DNA of 64,000 nucleotides from Quercus robur. Its lineage: Eukaryota > Streptophyta > Magnoliopsida > Fagales > Fagaceae. Of this stretch, positions 48,791 to 61,302 are shown in pieces. The stretch lies in NCBI RefSeq assembly GCF_932294415.1, contig NC_065536.1:50220354-50284353 (forward strand). Reading direction: 5' to 3'. Below the pieces are notes generated by a model, which saw only the letters and a list, made by a program, of their open reading frames with translations, was not told where the DNA came from and searched no databases. The position numbers were made by a program, and so were the translations under genes. The first letter of the stretch is position 1; each line of letters opens with the position of its first letter.

Positions 48791-49770
48791 ATTAACTATG
48801 TAGCAAAAAAAAATTAAGTGGTTGTGGCTTTGTGGGATAGCTAAAATTATCTTTTGAAAAAGAGAGAGGTTAGGAAAAATTAAATATAAAAACTTGCTTA
48901 AAAATTTTGCATAAAAATAAATCTTGCATAAAAACTTGTTCTTGTATTTTATTTTATAGAGGAAATCAACCGCGTACTAGAATAGAAGTGTTTTTGATTC
49001 AAAATCCATAAAAAATTCAACCGACCTGATAATTTCAAACATGCTCTGCTCTCTAGAGTCCAATCAAAGTCACTCATTGAAAAATCCCAAACCTTGACAC
49101 TTATCTGCCTCTGTTGGTGAGATTCACACCATTCTACCTCTGATGGCGAGGCCTAGAAAATTATCCCAAATCGCTAATACACAACAAGACTCTTACAAAG
49201 ACTTGAGGTTGCCACTTGGTTACTTTGTCAACTGTGGAGTTTGAAATTGATTTATTTTCTGATTGTTTGTTTGTGTTTTATTTATTAATTTATATTTTTT
49301 TAATTTAATAAATTAATCAAAATATCAAGGATTCTGTAAGAATTTGTTGGTAGCCCATTTTAAAAACAGTTTGATGTTTTAAATACAAAATATATGAGTC
49401 TTTGTTCTCGAGAGATAACTATCCGTATACTGGCAAGCGACGTACGAATTCTCGAGACGAAAGGAGTCATTTGATCAATAGAAATATATATATATATATA
49501 TATATATATTTATTGAGTGTGATTGTGTCAGTCAAAAAGGGGTGGGGTCTTTCTTTTAATTTTGAAAGTATTGACAAATACTATCAAAAAAAAATTTTGA
49601 TGTTTTGAATCAAAGATATTTGTTTACTCTATCTAATAGATATGGGGATCCTCTATTCTTTTCTTTCAATTATGATTGAACACCTTAACTTGAAAAAAAA
49701 AAAAAATTATATACATAATTATTTTTAAACTAACCTATTTTGTCTACCCTAAAAAATTACTGAATACTAT
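48414..49770. other. Intergenic, AT-rich
   Basis: No gene is seen. It holds the right-hand part of the CCCTAAA-word region and a (TA)n tract near 49484-49509. Confidence 0.5.
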
Positions 49771-52145
49771 TGTAGATACCGCATTTTGTACCTTTTACGA
49801 CTCAGGCTCCCGTTCCCCAATGATGCTGAAATTCTAAGATCCAAGGTTGGATTAGGGCTCAATTAGATATTAAATTGAATTGAGAAATGTTGAAATGAAA
49901 AATATAACCTTTAATGAGCAAATAAATCTTTTTTGGAAAAATAAAGCCAAGGAAGCCCTCGACATGTGCACGCGGGAATTAACCTGTGTGCGTAGCCATG
50001 ATGCATGCGCATGCAGGCACGATCTTGCACACGCATGTAGGGTTCTGGAAACATAAAAAAGACAAGTTTTTTTGCATTAATACTGAGGTTTGGAACGAAT
50101 CTCACATCGTCTAGGAGTCGTTCCAAACCCCTATTTTCTCAATATAAATAGCCATACATGGTACATTTTTAAAACGAATAGAAATCTTAAGGGAAAACAC
50201 TAAGATTCACTAGAAATAGTGAATCAAAGAGGGAGTTTTTCACAAAGCATGCTTAAGTCAATTTTCTTTTGATTGGCATTTTCTGGCTTTGATTTTTGAG
50301 TTTAAGATTACTAATCACTTTTTATTGATTGTGAATAGATTTGACTGAGGGGAATAGTAAAAAATCAAGTTTGGAAAGCTTTGTGTTTGAGGTATTAGTC
50401 TAAACTTTCTTTTTCTTTTTATGATTTAATCTTTTTGTTTGCTTTAGTTTTTTTGTTATTATATGTTTTTATATGTGTAAGTGCAAGTTAGATTTGTAAA
50501 CTAATATGAAAAGTGTATGAGATATCTAACAGTACATTTTGATGAAAAAGCTCAAGAACGATAAAAAATGAAGCTTTAACATCATAACGTTGAGAGAAAA
50601 AGAAAGCAGTGCAAGGAAAGTAAAGATGACAATGGGATGTGTGTGGATAACCCTTTGAAAGGGATGAAAAACCACGGGTGAGTAAGAGCGAATGTCCCTT
50701 ACTCTGTCAAGTTTTCTATTATATGAAAATGGAGATTTCCTCTTGTATAGTGATGATGTTCTAACTAAAGGAGAGGTCTTTTCTCTACCTCACTTTCTTA
50801 CAAACTTTCTACTCTTTCTCTAATGTTCTATCTTGGTTCTTGCCCTAATAGTCTAGCAACATGTTCCTCTTATAGTTCGAGGAATGTTGCTAGGTATACA
50901 AGACAGATGTCAAAATGTGATTCTCTCATTTGAACCCTAATACAGCAATTGTATTGTGTTATGGTTGGAGGAGAGAGAGTAAGCATGTTGAGGTTAGTAT
51001 ATTGGCGTGAAAAGTGACCCTGCCACCACGTGGGGAGCAATCCTTGGACAAGGAAAGGGACATCAGAGGCATTGAGAATAATGCACGTGTATCTAACAAT
51101 GGTCCAGCACAAGCACAACCAATGGGAGGGAAGGATTTCATAACCTCCGACCAAAGAGGGTCACTATCTCCCTTTTGTGAGTGCTGGGTGTCCATGTTAG
51201 GTGCAAATCCCACTCTTCCCTATGGTCACGCCGTTGGCACGGGCCAAAGATCCTTTCTCCCAGCCATTCCATGTGTAGAGTCCGGATCTAGCCATGTCAG
51301 CATTTCCCTATGCCTTGGTTGGTGTACTATACAATATGTTTATATTTGTGTAGTCTTATGTTTTAAAAGTATGTTAGGTTGTTAGAATCTTTGTTTGGAA
51401 GTTCTTCTCTGTTTTCTGTGTTGCTAGGGTTTATTTATGGTTTTAAGCTTTTGTTTCACAGGCTTGTTGTTTGCTTGCTTTCCACATGCTTAAATTAGGG
51501 TTTGTTTTTATTGCTTTGATGTTATGAACACGCATTCATATGTCCATTCATTGACGCCATAGGTGATGTGATGCCGTAAGGTAAGTGAGGCAAATCATGC
51601 ATTCACATGAACATGCATCCTTGAATATAATCTTGCTTTGATGATGAGTATGAACATGCTTGTTTGGGTGAGTTACTCTTGATGTGTAGAAGCAATCATA
51701 TGTTATTTAGATATTTTCATGCTTGTGTTTCTGCCATGATTTGTTTAATGCACTGGATGATATAACATGATGTGAGATAGGAGTATGTTAGGGTTTGTGA
51801 TGTTTGGAGATGCCATGATAGATGTATATTAGGGTATGCCATGATAGATGAATGATTAGGTTTCTTTTTTGAGATGATTGATGCCATGTTGTATGCTTAG
51901 ATGTAGGCTAGTGTGTGTGTGTGAGTTAGAATGCAATATTGAGTATGCCTTTAATAGGGTTAAGACATAAGACACAATAAGAGGAAGCCAACCCTAGGGT
52001 TGGGCGGTTTTGGGTGCCTAATACCTTTCCAAAACCGTACCTAAACTCTGAACCCATATCTCTGGTAGTAAGATCAAAAAGGTCCTTCCTCGAGAGGACG
52101 CTTATATATGGTTTCTAGACCATTGCAAAAACTAGGTGGCGACTC
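49771..52145 (+). mobile_element. Tat/Ogre-type Gypsy LTR with primer-binding site (fossil)
   Basis: A sequence of about 2.36 kb starts TGTAGATACCGCATTTTG and ends near 52127 (CCATTGCA). It is followed after a short spacer by TGGCGACTCC, the primer-binding-site motif of Tat-lineage Gypsy elements as I recall it. The block GGGTGCCTAATACCTTTCC near the 3' end is also typical. No gag-pol region follows within the window, so only the 5' LTR and the start of the leader remain. It is broken and of moderate to old age. Confidence 0.6.
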
Positions 52146-53810
52146 CCTCGTTATGTCCATAACTTTGACTTGAGAATCCCAAGAATTTGGGTTTAACAAA
52201 AAAAAATCTCCCCCCACCCCCCCCCCCCTCTAATATAATCATTAACTCCTTAACCAAAAAGAGGAAAAATAGCCTAAATAACAACAAGATTTGGCTAAAA
52301 AACAACAAATGAACAAAGCATTCAACTTAAAGGCCATTAAAAAAAAAACCTCCTAGTCATTTAAATTTGTAACTCATTTAACTCATTCCATAAAAATAAT
52401 TCATAATTTCATTTTTCCTAAAAAATGGTTTCAAGAGAGATGTTGTGGTCGTAAGCATGGCTTTAAAAACTAGACCGGGGGCAAAATTGGATTTGCTTTC
52501 GGTTCTTGGTTTTACCCATTTTGAGAAGTTTTTAAGGTTTTTTTGGACTAAACTAGTGGCCGGTTCCCGGTTGAACTGTTCAAATTGGCCAGTCCGGTCT
52601 GGTTTTTAAAACCATAGTCATAAGTTCTTCTCGACGGCATTGGTTGCTTTGCTCTACTTGGTGGCTTGGCTTGTAGTCGCACCATGTATCATCTATAGTT
52701 CTCTCTCCCCATTTTTATCTTTTCTATCATCATTTTATAACTCTCTCACTTTATTACTTTAATCTCAACATTCGTAGTTTTCATTTTATCTCTCATCATT
52801 CCCATTTTGCTTGTTCATTTTGTTAGTTTTAATTTTAACCGCTTTTTGCTTGACTCGAGTTTTTATTTATTTATTTATTTTTTTGGTAAAAAATATATAC
52901 TATGCTATTATTTTATTAAAAGAAGACTATTAGACCATTTTCATTGTTAGTGATGTTGATATATTCAAGTTATTTTTTTAATATTAAATTTTGTATAATT
53001 TTAAGTTTCTTAATGGCTATCCTAACAAAAATTCCTAGAGCCACCACTATCTTCAATGAAAATTTTGTAATAAAAGCAACTGTAATTCTTTCCAAGCACC
53101 AAGATGTTGAGGTTGATTTGAATCCGATTTGTTTGTCTAGATCCGCTTAACAACGGTGGGCAGATCAAGTACTCTATGCATCACTGACTTTGAGTCCATT
53201 CTTAGCCCACCACTGTGGGTTGGGTCTTTGGAGTCATTGTGGTTTGTTGGTTGGTTTGTTTTTAAATAAAATAAATTTGGGTTTGGATTTGAATTGTTGT
53301 AGCATTGATTATGTTTTGGTGGTGATTTGGGTTCAAAATTTCTGAAATTTCCAATGCAATTTTTGGTGTATGGGTGTTTGTCAAAAATGCTCAGATTTTA
53401 TTTATTTATTTTTGAGAAAAATGATTGAGTCAAAAAATGGAAAGAGAGAAACATTTCCAAAATGGTTCAAGAAGGAGAAAAACATTAGAAAATAGGTGTT
53501 GAGAATAAATTATCAAAATAATTTTTTAACAGGGTTTGAAAAAACATAACACAAAAATAGAACCAAATAGTTCAATTTATTAGAATACAATTTTTTTTTT
53601 TTTTTGAGAATTTAGAATACAAATTCTTTGTCACACTTTTTGTGTTACACTTTATGCTCCACCAATCATGATATGTCATGTGTTTGATTTTTTACTATTT
53701 TAAACTTTGGTTATTTTATAAGAAAAGTCAAAACAAATATATGGCAAATTCTTGCATAGAAGTGCACTCCAATGAATCTAGCAACTGAAATGTTTTGTAA
53801 TAACTAATAA
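52146..53810. other. Intergenic with one small hAT MITE
   Basis: No gene is seen. A C-rich homopolymer lies near 52208-52228. At about 53028-53049 ATTCCTAGAGCCACCACT resembles the right end of the hAT-like element at 58378-58808, but no left end was found. Confidence 0.45.
52456..52616. mobile_element. Short hAT-like MITE
   Basis: The ends CATGGCTTTAAAAAC and GGTTTTTAAAACCATA are inverts. The 8-bp flanks are GTCGTAAG (52448-52455) and GTCATAAG (52617-52624), with one mismatch. The GGTTCCCGGTTGAAC interior relates it to the element at 20343-20906. Confidence 0.75.
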
Positions 53811-53814
53811 TTAG

Positions 53815-54582
53815 TTGGTTCTTTTGGGTTCGGAGTTGCTAGCCCAAATGTCCAATGGGCCCATCTATTGGATTTTCATGCAAATTTTAGCTGGATTAAA
53901 ACTGGTTAGTCCAATGCTAATGCTTGTTTGTGAAGATGCCTTGTTTGTGAACATACTAGTTGCTAATTTTATCAAAATTATTTATAAATTATACTTATTT
54001 TATATACATACATGTCCAAATTAGATAATTTGAAGGAAAAAAATGTAATGTAATTAAGGGCCGTTTTGGATTCGCTCTACTAGGGCCAAGAGTTTGCATT
54101 TAAACCTACCAAACCTAATTGAATGTCTCATGCTGGTCTTTCATAAGTAAATGAGTTAGGTTAGACTTAGGGGTTCTCTCTCTCTCTCTCTCTCTCTTCT
54201 TTTTTAGCTTGGCTTGAATTGAACAAAATTTCAACCCAAGTAATGTGATGCAACACACGGAGGGATGTTTAGACCAAGGGGACCATGAACCCTTGAAATA
54301 TTACTTAAAAAAATATTAATATTACTAGTATATGTAAATATTTTTTTAAGTTTAGATTCATAAAATTTATATTTAACCCTCCTAAAATTGAAAACGTTAT
54401 GACAAACTAATGTTGGACTAAATAATCTAAAAAATATTGTTTGTCATTATAGTTTGCTTGTTTTATATTTGAAATCCAAAGTTAAAAGTATGAGATTTTG
54501 GGTTTTGAGTGATGTCGTGTGTTTGACTACACTTAAAAGTATTGTTTGGATGCTTTTATTATTATTATTATTATTATTATCT
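53815..54582 (+). repeat. Direct repeat copy 1, ends in (ATT)n
   Basis: It begins GGTTCTTTTGGGTTCGG and runs through GTCCAATGGG.CCATCTATT, a CT tract and GTGATGTCGTGTGT to (ATT)n at about 54560-54582. The second copy lies at 57238-58040 in the same orientation. The unit is unclassified and non-coding. Confidence 0.8.
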
Positions 54583-54624
54583 ACGGTATGTCGAGAGCCG
54601 ATCAGAGTTTCGTTGGCGTACACC

Positions 54625-56360
54625 ATGTCTAGGAGCAGTGTGGTTAAGTCAGAGAGCTTGAAGGATTAGGTGAAGGGGTTCGCTATGGCTCGAGGGGAAA
54701 TAGTGGTGGAATTGGGAAGTGGGTGTAAGGACATTGTTTAGCAGAGTCTTCGGAGTGAGGATTCCTATGTTGGTCGAAAGCTTTAGAAGCCGTGCGTTAA
54801 GGTCTCCGGCAGGTTGAAGTACTTGAATGAGTTTTTGCCCGAGGATCACGACCCAGCTCACTCGTGGTCTGTCATATTCTTCATTTTTGTTCTTGCACTT
54901 GCAGGTGACTTGAATTTCAAATGCATTATGCTTCGAATTCAAGTATTTGATTGGTTAATCAAATTTAGGTGTTTCTTGAGTTTAGTGTAGTGTAGTGTAG
55001 TGCTAATTATTGAGATCTGTATGTAATTTGGTTATTTATTGTTGTTTATGTTAGTCAAATTTGTGAAAAATCACTTGCCTTATTTGTCAGTATGAGTTCG
55101 TGGTTCAGGATTCGTGATTTTAATCATGTTCTTGAAAGATAGAGTGATAAATAAACTTCTTGGTATTATTGATTGTATGTTAATTACATAATTAAAACCA
55201 ACTAAACAAGACTAACCAACCAGATAACAAACTAACTAATTATAAAAGGCACATGGAAAATGTGTAGAGAACAATCTGATTTGAAATACAAGCTCTAATA
55301 AAAAAAATACAATTTATACTATATGTTCAATAATCAATATGAAAATTGGATTTTGTTTTTTGGGCATATTAGCGACGAGACTCCATTCTCTTTGTCGATA
55401 AGGTTTTAGTAGTTAATTCATATGTGCTCCATGAAAGTGTGATGGTTGTGATTATGTTTCTCAATTAGTCACTCTGTCACTGTTTATCTTGAAATCTAAG
55501 TACTACATTCTGGTCCCATAGTAGCAACTGTAGATAAGATAACTTTATGTATAATCATAATGACATCCTTGGATATATACATATGTAAAGAAATGTGGCA
55601 GTGATGGCATCCATAATGTTGGTTCATCACTGAATTCATTTGGATCATATGTGCTTTATGTGGCTAACTATGTCTTGGAGTTATTTATGTGGTGGAATTT
55701 AGCCTAAGTTGATGGCTTTGCATCCTATGTTTATCCTTTGTCTGTGCTGCTCTATTCGTTTCTCTGTTTTCTATTCTTAATGGTCCTACAAAGTTTTCCC
55801 AGAATTACTAATTAGTGTTCTTACAAAGTATAAAACATTTGAGAAATGAGAACTTGAATGCCCCAATTGTGCATTCAATCTCATTTCTGTTCTTTTTCTT
55901 TTGTGGTATATGTAGGTAAAGTTTATTAATTGACATTGTTAAAACCACGTGCAGCTATAGGTTTAAATACCAAAGATGACAGCTTGGTCACACCAGTAAA
56001 GATGGTGCTAATACTTCCTCCTAGTGCTAACCGCATACTACTTCCAGATGGTAGACACATGGCTTATTGTGAGCAAGGTGTCCCAGCTGATAGAGCTAGA
56101 TTTTCCCTAATTGCTCCACATTCTTTTCTTTCCTCACGACTTGCAGGTAAAAGACTAATAAATCTTTTATCTGTTGAGGTGGTATCCAAACTAATGGAAA
56201 CTTGACATTTATTTTCTAAATAATTTATGTATGAAAGGTATACCGGGAATTAAAATGTCATTGCTTGAAGAGTTTGGGGTTTGCTCGGTCTCATATGATC
56301 TTCCTGGTTTTGGGGAGAGCGATCCTCATCCCAACAGAAATTTGAACTCATCAGCTTAAT
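54625..56360 (+). pseudogene. Truncated alpha/beta-hydrolase pseudogene
   Basis: Three exon-like blocks follow the At5g22460-type alpha/beta-hydrolase family. Exon 1 (about 54625-54904) reads MSRSSVVKSESLK, VGRKL, VSGRLKYLNEFLPEDHD and the membrane-like SVIFFIFVLALAG, with three in-frame stops (after LKD, DIV and RKL). Exon 2 (55961-56146) carries ANRILLPDGRHMAYCEQG and APHSFLSSRLA. Exon 3 (56238 to about 56356) carries GIPGIKMSLLEEFG and YDLPGFGESDPHP. Homology stops after NLNSSA, before the nucleophile elbow with the catalytic Ser, so the product could not be an active hydrolase. GT-AG borders and phases between the blocks still agree, so this was a DNA copy, not a retrocopy. Confidence 0.85.
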
Positions 56361-56503
56361 CGATTTATGGTGAAAGAACATCATCACTAAAGCTATTATA
56401 ATTTTAAACACAAAAAATACTTCAAACTTCAAAGTCAGATGAAAATCATTGCATTATCACTGAAATTTTTATCAAACACCTTCACGCATACTCAAATCAA
56501 GTC

Positions 56504-56542
<39 letters not shown>

Positions 56543-57237
56543 CACATAGTCACATGGACAAACACTTAAGAGAGACAATCATGGAAACTCTTGGCAACTT
56601 TGGATTATGCCTAAGCCACATTGCAAAATTGGGTTATGGTTTTTGAGATGAAATTGCTAGAGAAGACGTTTGAATTGTAAATAGGGAATTCTTCAGCAAT
56701 TTTTTTTTTTTTTTTTTTAAATCAAATCCTAAAATTAAACACTTTTGAAAAACATATTGGCCAACTATGTTAGTATATGTAAGAATTCTAGACAATTGAT
56801 CATGAACGTTAAATTTGCCAACACCCTTCTAAATCTCAAACAAACACATAAGCAAAGTATAACAGTGGAGAAATCAACAAGGTCCCCAACTTTCAACTAA
56901 TATATATACATATGGAAGTTCAGTGAATTTTATTGGTACCCAGAAAAGAATTTGGTCTAAAAAACACAAAAATCAACGAATTTTAGAGCATGCTTACAGA
57001 AGAGGTTTAACTTTATGCTGAAGCGACAAAGTATTGATTGAATAAAATGAGATTCAATGAAGCTACATCAAATTTAATTTTCTTACCAAATGGGTATCCG
57101 AACTACGGCCAGAAAAACCCAAAAGAACTCTGCTAACAATGATATCACCGCCGCTGCTGTTGCCTCTATAGACTCCTATACTATAGGTCGTATTGTTTGA
57201 AGAGAGAAAAAGAGAAGCAGTTGAGCCTGAGGATGGC
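56361..57237. other. Intergenic between truncated hydrolase and repeat copy 2
   Basis: A (GA)n microsatellite lies at about 56509-56540 and a T-run near 56700-56718. At 57060-57230 the DNA is less AT-rich, and the minus strand has a possible donor-like GTAAG after a hydrophobic frame, but no family is recognisable. Confidence 0.45.
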
Positions 57238-58006
57238 GGTTCTTTTGGATTTGTAGTTGCTAGTCCAAATGTCCAATGGGTTCATCTATTAGGTTTTCAC
57301 TCAAATTTTTAGCTTGACTAACTGGCTAGTCCAATTCTAATGCTTGTTTATGAGGATGTCTTGGACTTGGTTCGATAACTTATTTATACATACTAGTTTG
57401 CTAATTTTATCAAAATTATTTATATATATACTTATTTAAATATATGTTCAAATTAGATAATTTGAAAAAAAAAAAAAAAATGTAATTAAGAATCTGTTTG
57501 GATTCGCTCTACTAGAATCGGGAGTTTGCATTTAACCTAACAATCCAACTGAATGCCTTATGTTGGCTTTTCATAAGTTAACGAGTTGGGTTAGACTAGG
57601 TTTTTATTTATTTTTTCTTTTTTCTTTTCTTTTTCTTTCTTTTCCTCTTTTCTTTTATATCTTGGGTTGAATTGAAAAAGATTTCAACCCAAGTAATGTC
57701 ATGCAACCCAAGGGGGGATATTTAGACCAAGGTGACCATGAACCCCTGAAATATTATTTAAAAAAAAATATTAATATTACTAATATATGTAAATATTGTT
57801 TTAAGTTTGGATTTAAAATTTTTTATATTTAACCCTTCTAAAACTGAAAACTAACCATGACAAACTAATGTTTGTCTAAATAATCTAATATTTTTTGCCA
57901 TTATAATTTGAGTGTTCTATATTTGAAATCCATAATTAAAAGTCTGAGACTTCGAGTTTTAAGTGATGTCGTGTGTCTGACTACACCTAAAAGATTGTTT
58001 GGATGC

Positions 58007-58039
<33 letters not shown>

Positions 58040-58040
58040 G
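57238..58040 (+). repeat. Direct repeat copy 2, ends in (ATT)n
   Basis: It matches copy 1 (53815-54582) along its length, starting GGTTCTTTTGGATTTG and ending in (ATT)n at about 58010-58040. With copy 1 it brackets the hydrolase pseudogene. Confidence 0.8.
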
Positions 58041-58377
58041 TTTTACTTTTTTTTTTTTTCTTTTTTTTTTTGATTACTTGGCAAAACTAATTGGTTTTTT
58101 AAGTAAAAAAAATGTTGGACATATAATATTAAAGCATAAGACTTTCAATTTTTTTAGTTTATGTTATGTCCTTTATAGTATAGCTGTGGGGTCCCAAAAG
58201 TTTAAAAATAATCTTAAGGTGGGTGAGGTGAAGAGTGACAATAATTGTACTTCTACTTACTTCTTCAATTCCTAATACTTGGTACACCCTCACATGTACA
58301 ATAACTTCCCATTTGGTAGATGATGTTGCTTCACAAGACATGAAATTTGTTTATGTAGAAATGTATTAGTTGAAGGG

Positions 58378-58808
58378 CAGGGGCGGCGGCACTTGAAGGC
58401 TAGGGTGGTCCTTGAAGGCTAGGGTGGTCATAGGACACACCCTGACCTAAATTGTTTTTTTAAATTTTATATATATATAATAATAATTTAAAATTTTATA
58501 TTTGTCTACCCTTTAAAAAAATTTTGGAAACACTCTCAGTTTTTTTTATTTTTTTATGTCAATATAATTTAATTTTGCTCCAAAATTTGTTCTACTTAAC
58601 AATATATTTGGGCTTTCAAGCAAAAAGAGGCCAAAATTTTTTTTTTTGAACTAAAATCTGAAAAAAAAAAAAAAAAAAATTATAACATAGCAAGCCCAAA
58701 TGCACAATAAACTCCAGGAAAAAAGCCCAAGATCAATCTCTTTTATTAGATTGTGTAATTTATACTTCTTAAGAAATACCCTGAGAAAAATTCCTAGAGC
58801 CGCCACTG
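58378..58808. mobile_element. hAT-like element, no clear TSD
   Basis: The left end CAGGGGCGGCGGC and the right end GAGCCGCCACTG are inverts. Near the left end CTTGAAGGCTAGGGTGGTC is present twice in tandem. The flanks do not match, so the target duplication has decayed or one end is not original. Confidence 0.55.
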
Positions 58809-59185
58809 ATCAAAACACTAATTGGTTTTTTGGTGTAGGAAGAGAATGAATCAGATCTCTTATTCGTGTAGAAAGTTTTAACATCCTTTTGAATTATTTT
58901 TTTCCTAAAATATTTATTGTATATTAATTAAAAGGGGTCCCTTCCCATGAGGAAAAAAAAAAAAAAAGCCCTTAGTCTACCCTTTAAATAACCTATGATC
59001 TCTATCAAATGGTTATATGAAGTGTAAGCCATAGATTATAACAACTCCTTCATATAGTATTTGCGCTAACATTTTCTCTAAAAGTTAAGATATTCTCTAA
59101 AAAAAAGCACTTGAACAACGATATATTTATTTTCTTCCTCCTTACCAAAAAGAATAAGGTTTAAACTTTTATTATTAATAATAAT

Positions 59186-59970
59186 TGTAGGGACAAAGGT
59201 CCAAGATCATACAATGGGCCTTGGGTCCCGTATGAAAATTCGACCACGTCCGAGGAGAAGGCGTGGGTGCCAAAAGGGCTCCCGGCCCAATTCTTGTGGG
59301 CCTGAAAATGTTTAAAAGGCGGTCCGAGGGGAAATGTCTCTTCGAACGTACCAAATATGGCTCAAACATGCTCTCTGCCTGCTAGAAGGATCCAATCCTA
59401 CGAGCATTAGTAATAAGGATGAGTCCCACAAGCCTGTAAGAAGGAAGAAAGCGTAGGATGCCAAAGGAGAGGCTGCAACTGTCACATTAAATGCATGACA
59501 GCTACTTTTCTGGCCGCATTAATATGGAGAGGACTTGTGAACAGTGTTGCCTTGGCTACCACAACTCACAGAAAGATGGGGAGGATGTCTGATAGGACAG
59601 ACACTCAAGTGAAGGTCTAGATGATCAACAAATGTAAGGCTCTGATGACTTCAAGAGGGCTATATAAGAGAGGGGAGTCCCCATGAAGGGAGGGAGGAGG
59701 AAAAAAAGGAACTAAGAACAGAAGAACAGTGCTAGAACCATAGCCTTTGAGTAGGGACTGTGTATATCCTCCACGTTTCCTTGGACTGAATATCTAATGG
59801 ACGTGAAGGGGGGTTTTCTTACTCTCGATTATTGCATGGCCCAATTTTAGTTAGTATATACTTCGTTAAGGCCTAGTTATGTAGCCCATTCTTTATAAAT
59901 TCATTGTTTCGAACTCCTTGGGCCAGAATCCCATACCTGTTGGGCCCGGGCCCTGAATCGGGACCCTACA
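59186..59970. mobile_element. Solo LTR (LTR retrotransposon fossil)
   Basis: It starts TGTAGGGACAAAGG and ends CGGGACCCTACA. The flanks ATAAT (59181-59185) and GTAAT (59971-59975) differ at one site. It shares blocks with the LTR at 31478-32296. No internal region remains. Confidence 0.75.
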
Positions 59971-59975
59971 GTAAT

Positions 59976-60364
59976 AATAATATTTTCTAAAAAAAAATAA
60001 AAAAAATAATTTTAACAATAAGTTAACCCAAAAAAAAAAAAAAAAAAAACAGTCCATCTCCAGTCCAGGTAAAGCCCATTTGACTAAAATCAAATTTATG
60101 CCTACATTAATTAAATTACAACATTTACTCTTCAAGATTTGGCAGTTGGCTCCTAGACAAAGATTTGAAATCACACTAATAAACTGTAAGGGATAAGCAA
60201 ACGCTAAGCAATTTTTCCATAATTTAAGCTCTTTCAAATATGTAAATTTCCAAATTTAGATGCAATGCATTAAAGATTAGGTAAATATGGGACCAAAACC
60301 TCGGAAACTTCATTTTTTTTAATGGAGTTCTGTAAGAAAAATCACTCTCACAAACAAACCACCA
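59976..60364. other. Intergenic, upstream of the PARP-like gene
   Basis: The DNA is AT-rich with an A-run near 60030-60049. It should include the promoter and leader of the gene at 60365. I see no clear TATA box. Confidence 0.45.
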
Positions 60365-61302
60365 ATGGTAGAAAGTTGCCTAATAGCAGCTTCTCTGATA
60401 GCTCTAGTATGCCATCCTAGTGCAACCATAAGGTGTTTCAAGCCTAAGTCATGCACAACCTCCCCACAAAAAGAAAAACCAAAGCCAAATGTTTCCCCTC
60501 CATGCTTTAAGAAAGTGCATTCAAAATCAAAGAAAAAACTAGACCCCCATGAAAATTCAGATTCTTCATCATCTTCAACTCAGTCTAACACAAACACAAC
60601 ATCACCTCCAGCCTCTCCTCTTTCTCGTTCCACATCAAGAGCTGACAGACTTGTCAAAGGAGTCACACAACTCATTGAAGGAGATTCCTCAATAGGTATT
60701 GTGGAAACCATATTCCGATCGGGATGGCCTAAGGAGATAGGCGTCACAGTTCAGAAGGTGTTGAAGGTTAATCACTGTGATAGTGTTTTAAACAAGTTTG
60801 AAGAGTTCAGAAACAAAGTGAAACTCAATGCTGCAAATTCATGTGATAGTCAGCTAATGGAGAGACTGATTGTTGATGGGAATGAACTCCTAAGGTTCCA
60901 AGGTGCCCTATAACTTGTTCTCTAGGAACTAATGGAGATTCAAGCATTTGTTACAAGAAATGTTGTGGGGTATGCAGAATGATCCGTTCCAGCTTTACGG
61001 TTGAAGATGCACCGGAATTAGTCCATGAGAACAGTTGGAAGGCACATGAGAAGGTGACAAATGATTATGTTGCCAAAAGGGTATGTGCAAGGAGGGCTAT
61101 CATTTTGTGCCGAGTAATTGCAGGGCGTGTTGGTGGTTACCATAGATATGAGCTCATGGTCATTGGGGAAGATGGTCGGTTTGATTCTCTCGTGGCATCA
61201 AATGGAGATGACTCTAATGGCTCGGACAAGCTTATGGTTTTGAATCCAAGGGCTATGCTTCCATGCTTTGTGGTCATATATGAAGTCAATTGTCTTCCAT
61301 GA
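60365..61302 (+). CDS. Plant PARP-like catalytic-domain protein, one frameshift
   Basis: The frame from 60365 (MVESCLIAASLIALVCHPS) closes at 60913 (182 aa), but family sequence continues without a gap one frame over. ELLRFQG is followed from 60904 by CPITCSLG, CCGVCRMIRSSF, RAIILCRVIAGRVGG and LNPRAMLPCFVVIYEV to a stop at 61302. One base appears missing in the GG-TGCC stretch at 60902-60905; with it the protein would be about 312 aa. The N-terminal third is Lys/Ser-rich and low-complexity (about 35-100). The C-terminal part resembles the plant family annotated as PARP catalytic-domain/C2H2-like, with a Cys cluster that may bind zinc. ELLRFQG would align with the LLxHG motif of PARPs, with Gln in place of His, so ADP-ribosyl transfer is doubtful. 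It is either a young pseudogene or a sequencing error. The family name is from memory. Confidence 0.7.

Noticed and set aside
51014-51385. 123-aa open frame
   Set aside because: It lies wholly within the Tat-like LTR and resembles no protein.
57060-57230. Possible minus-strand exon with a hydrophobic frame and a GTAAG donor
   Set aside because: There is no start, no partner exon and no family resemblance.
58003-58275. 90-aa Leu/Phe-rich open frame
   Set aside because: It is a translation of an (ATT)n repeat and T-runs.
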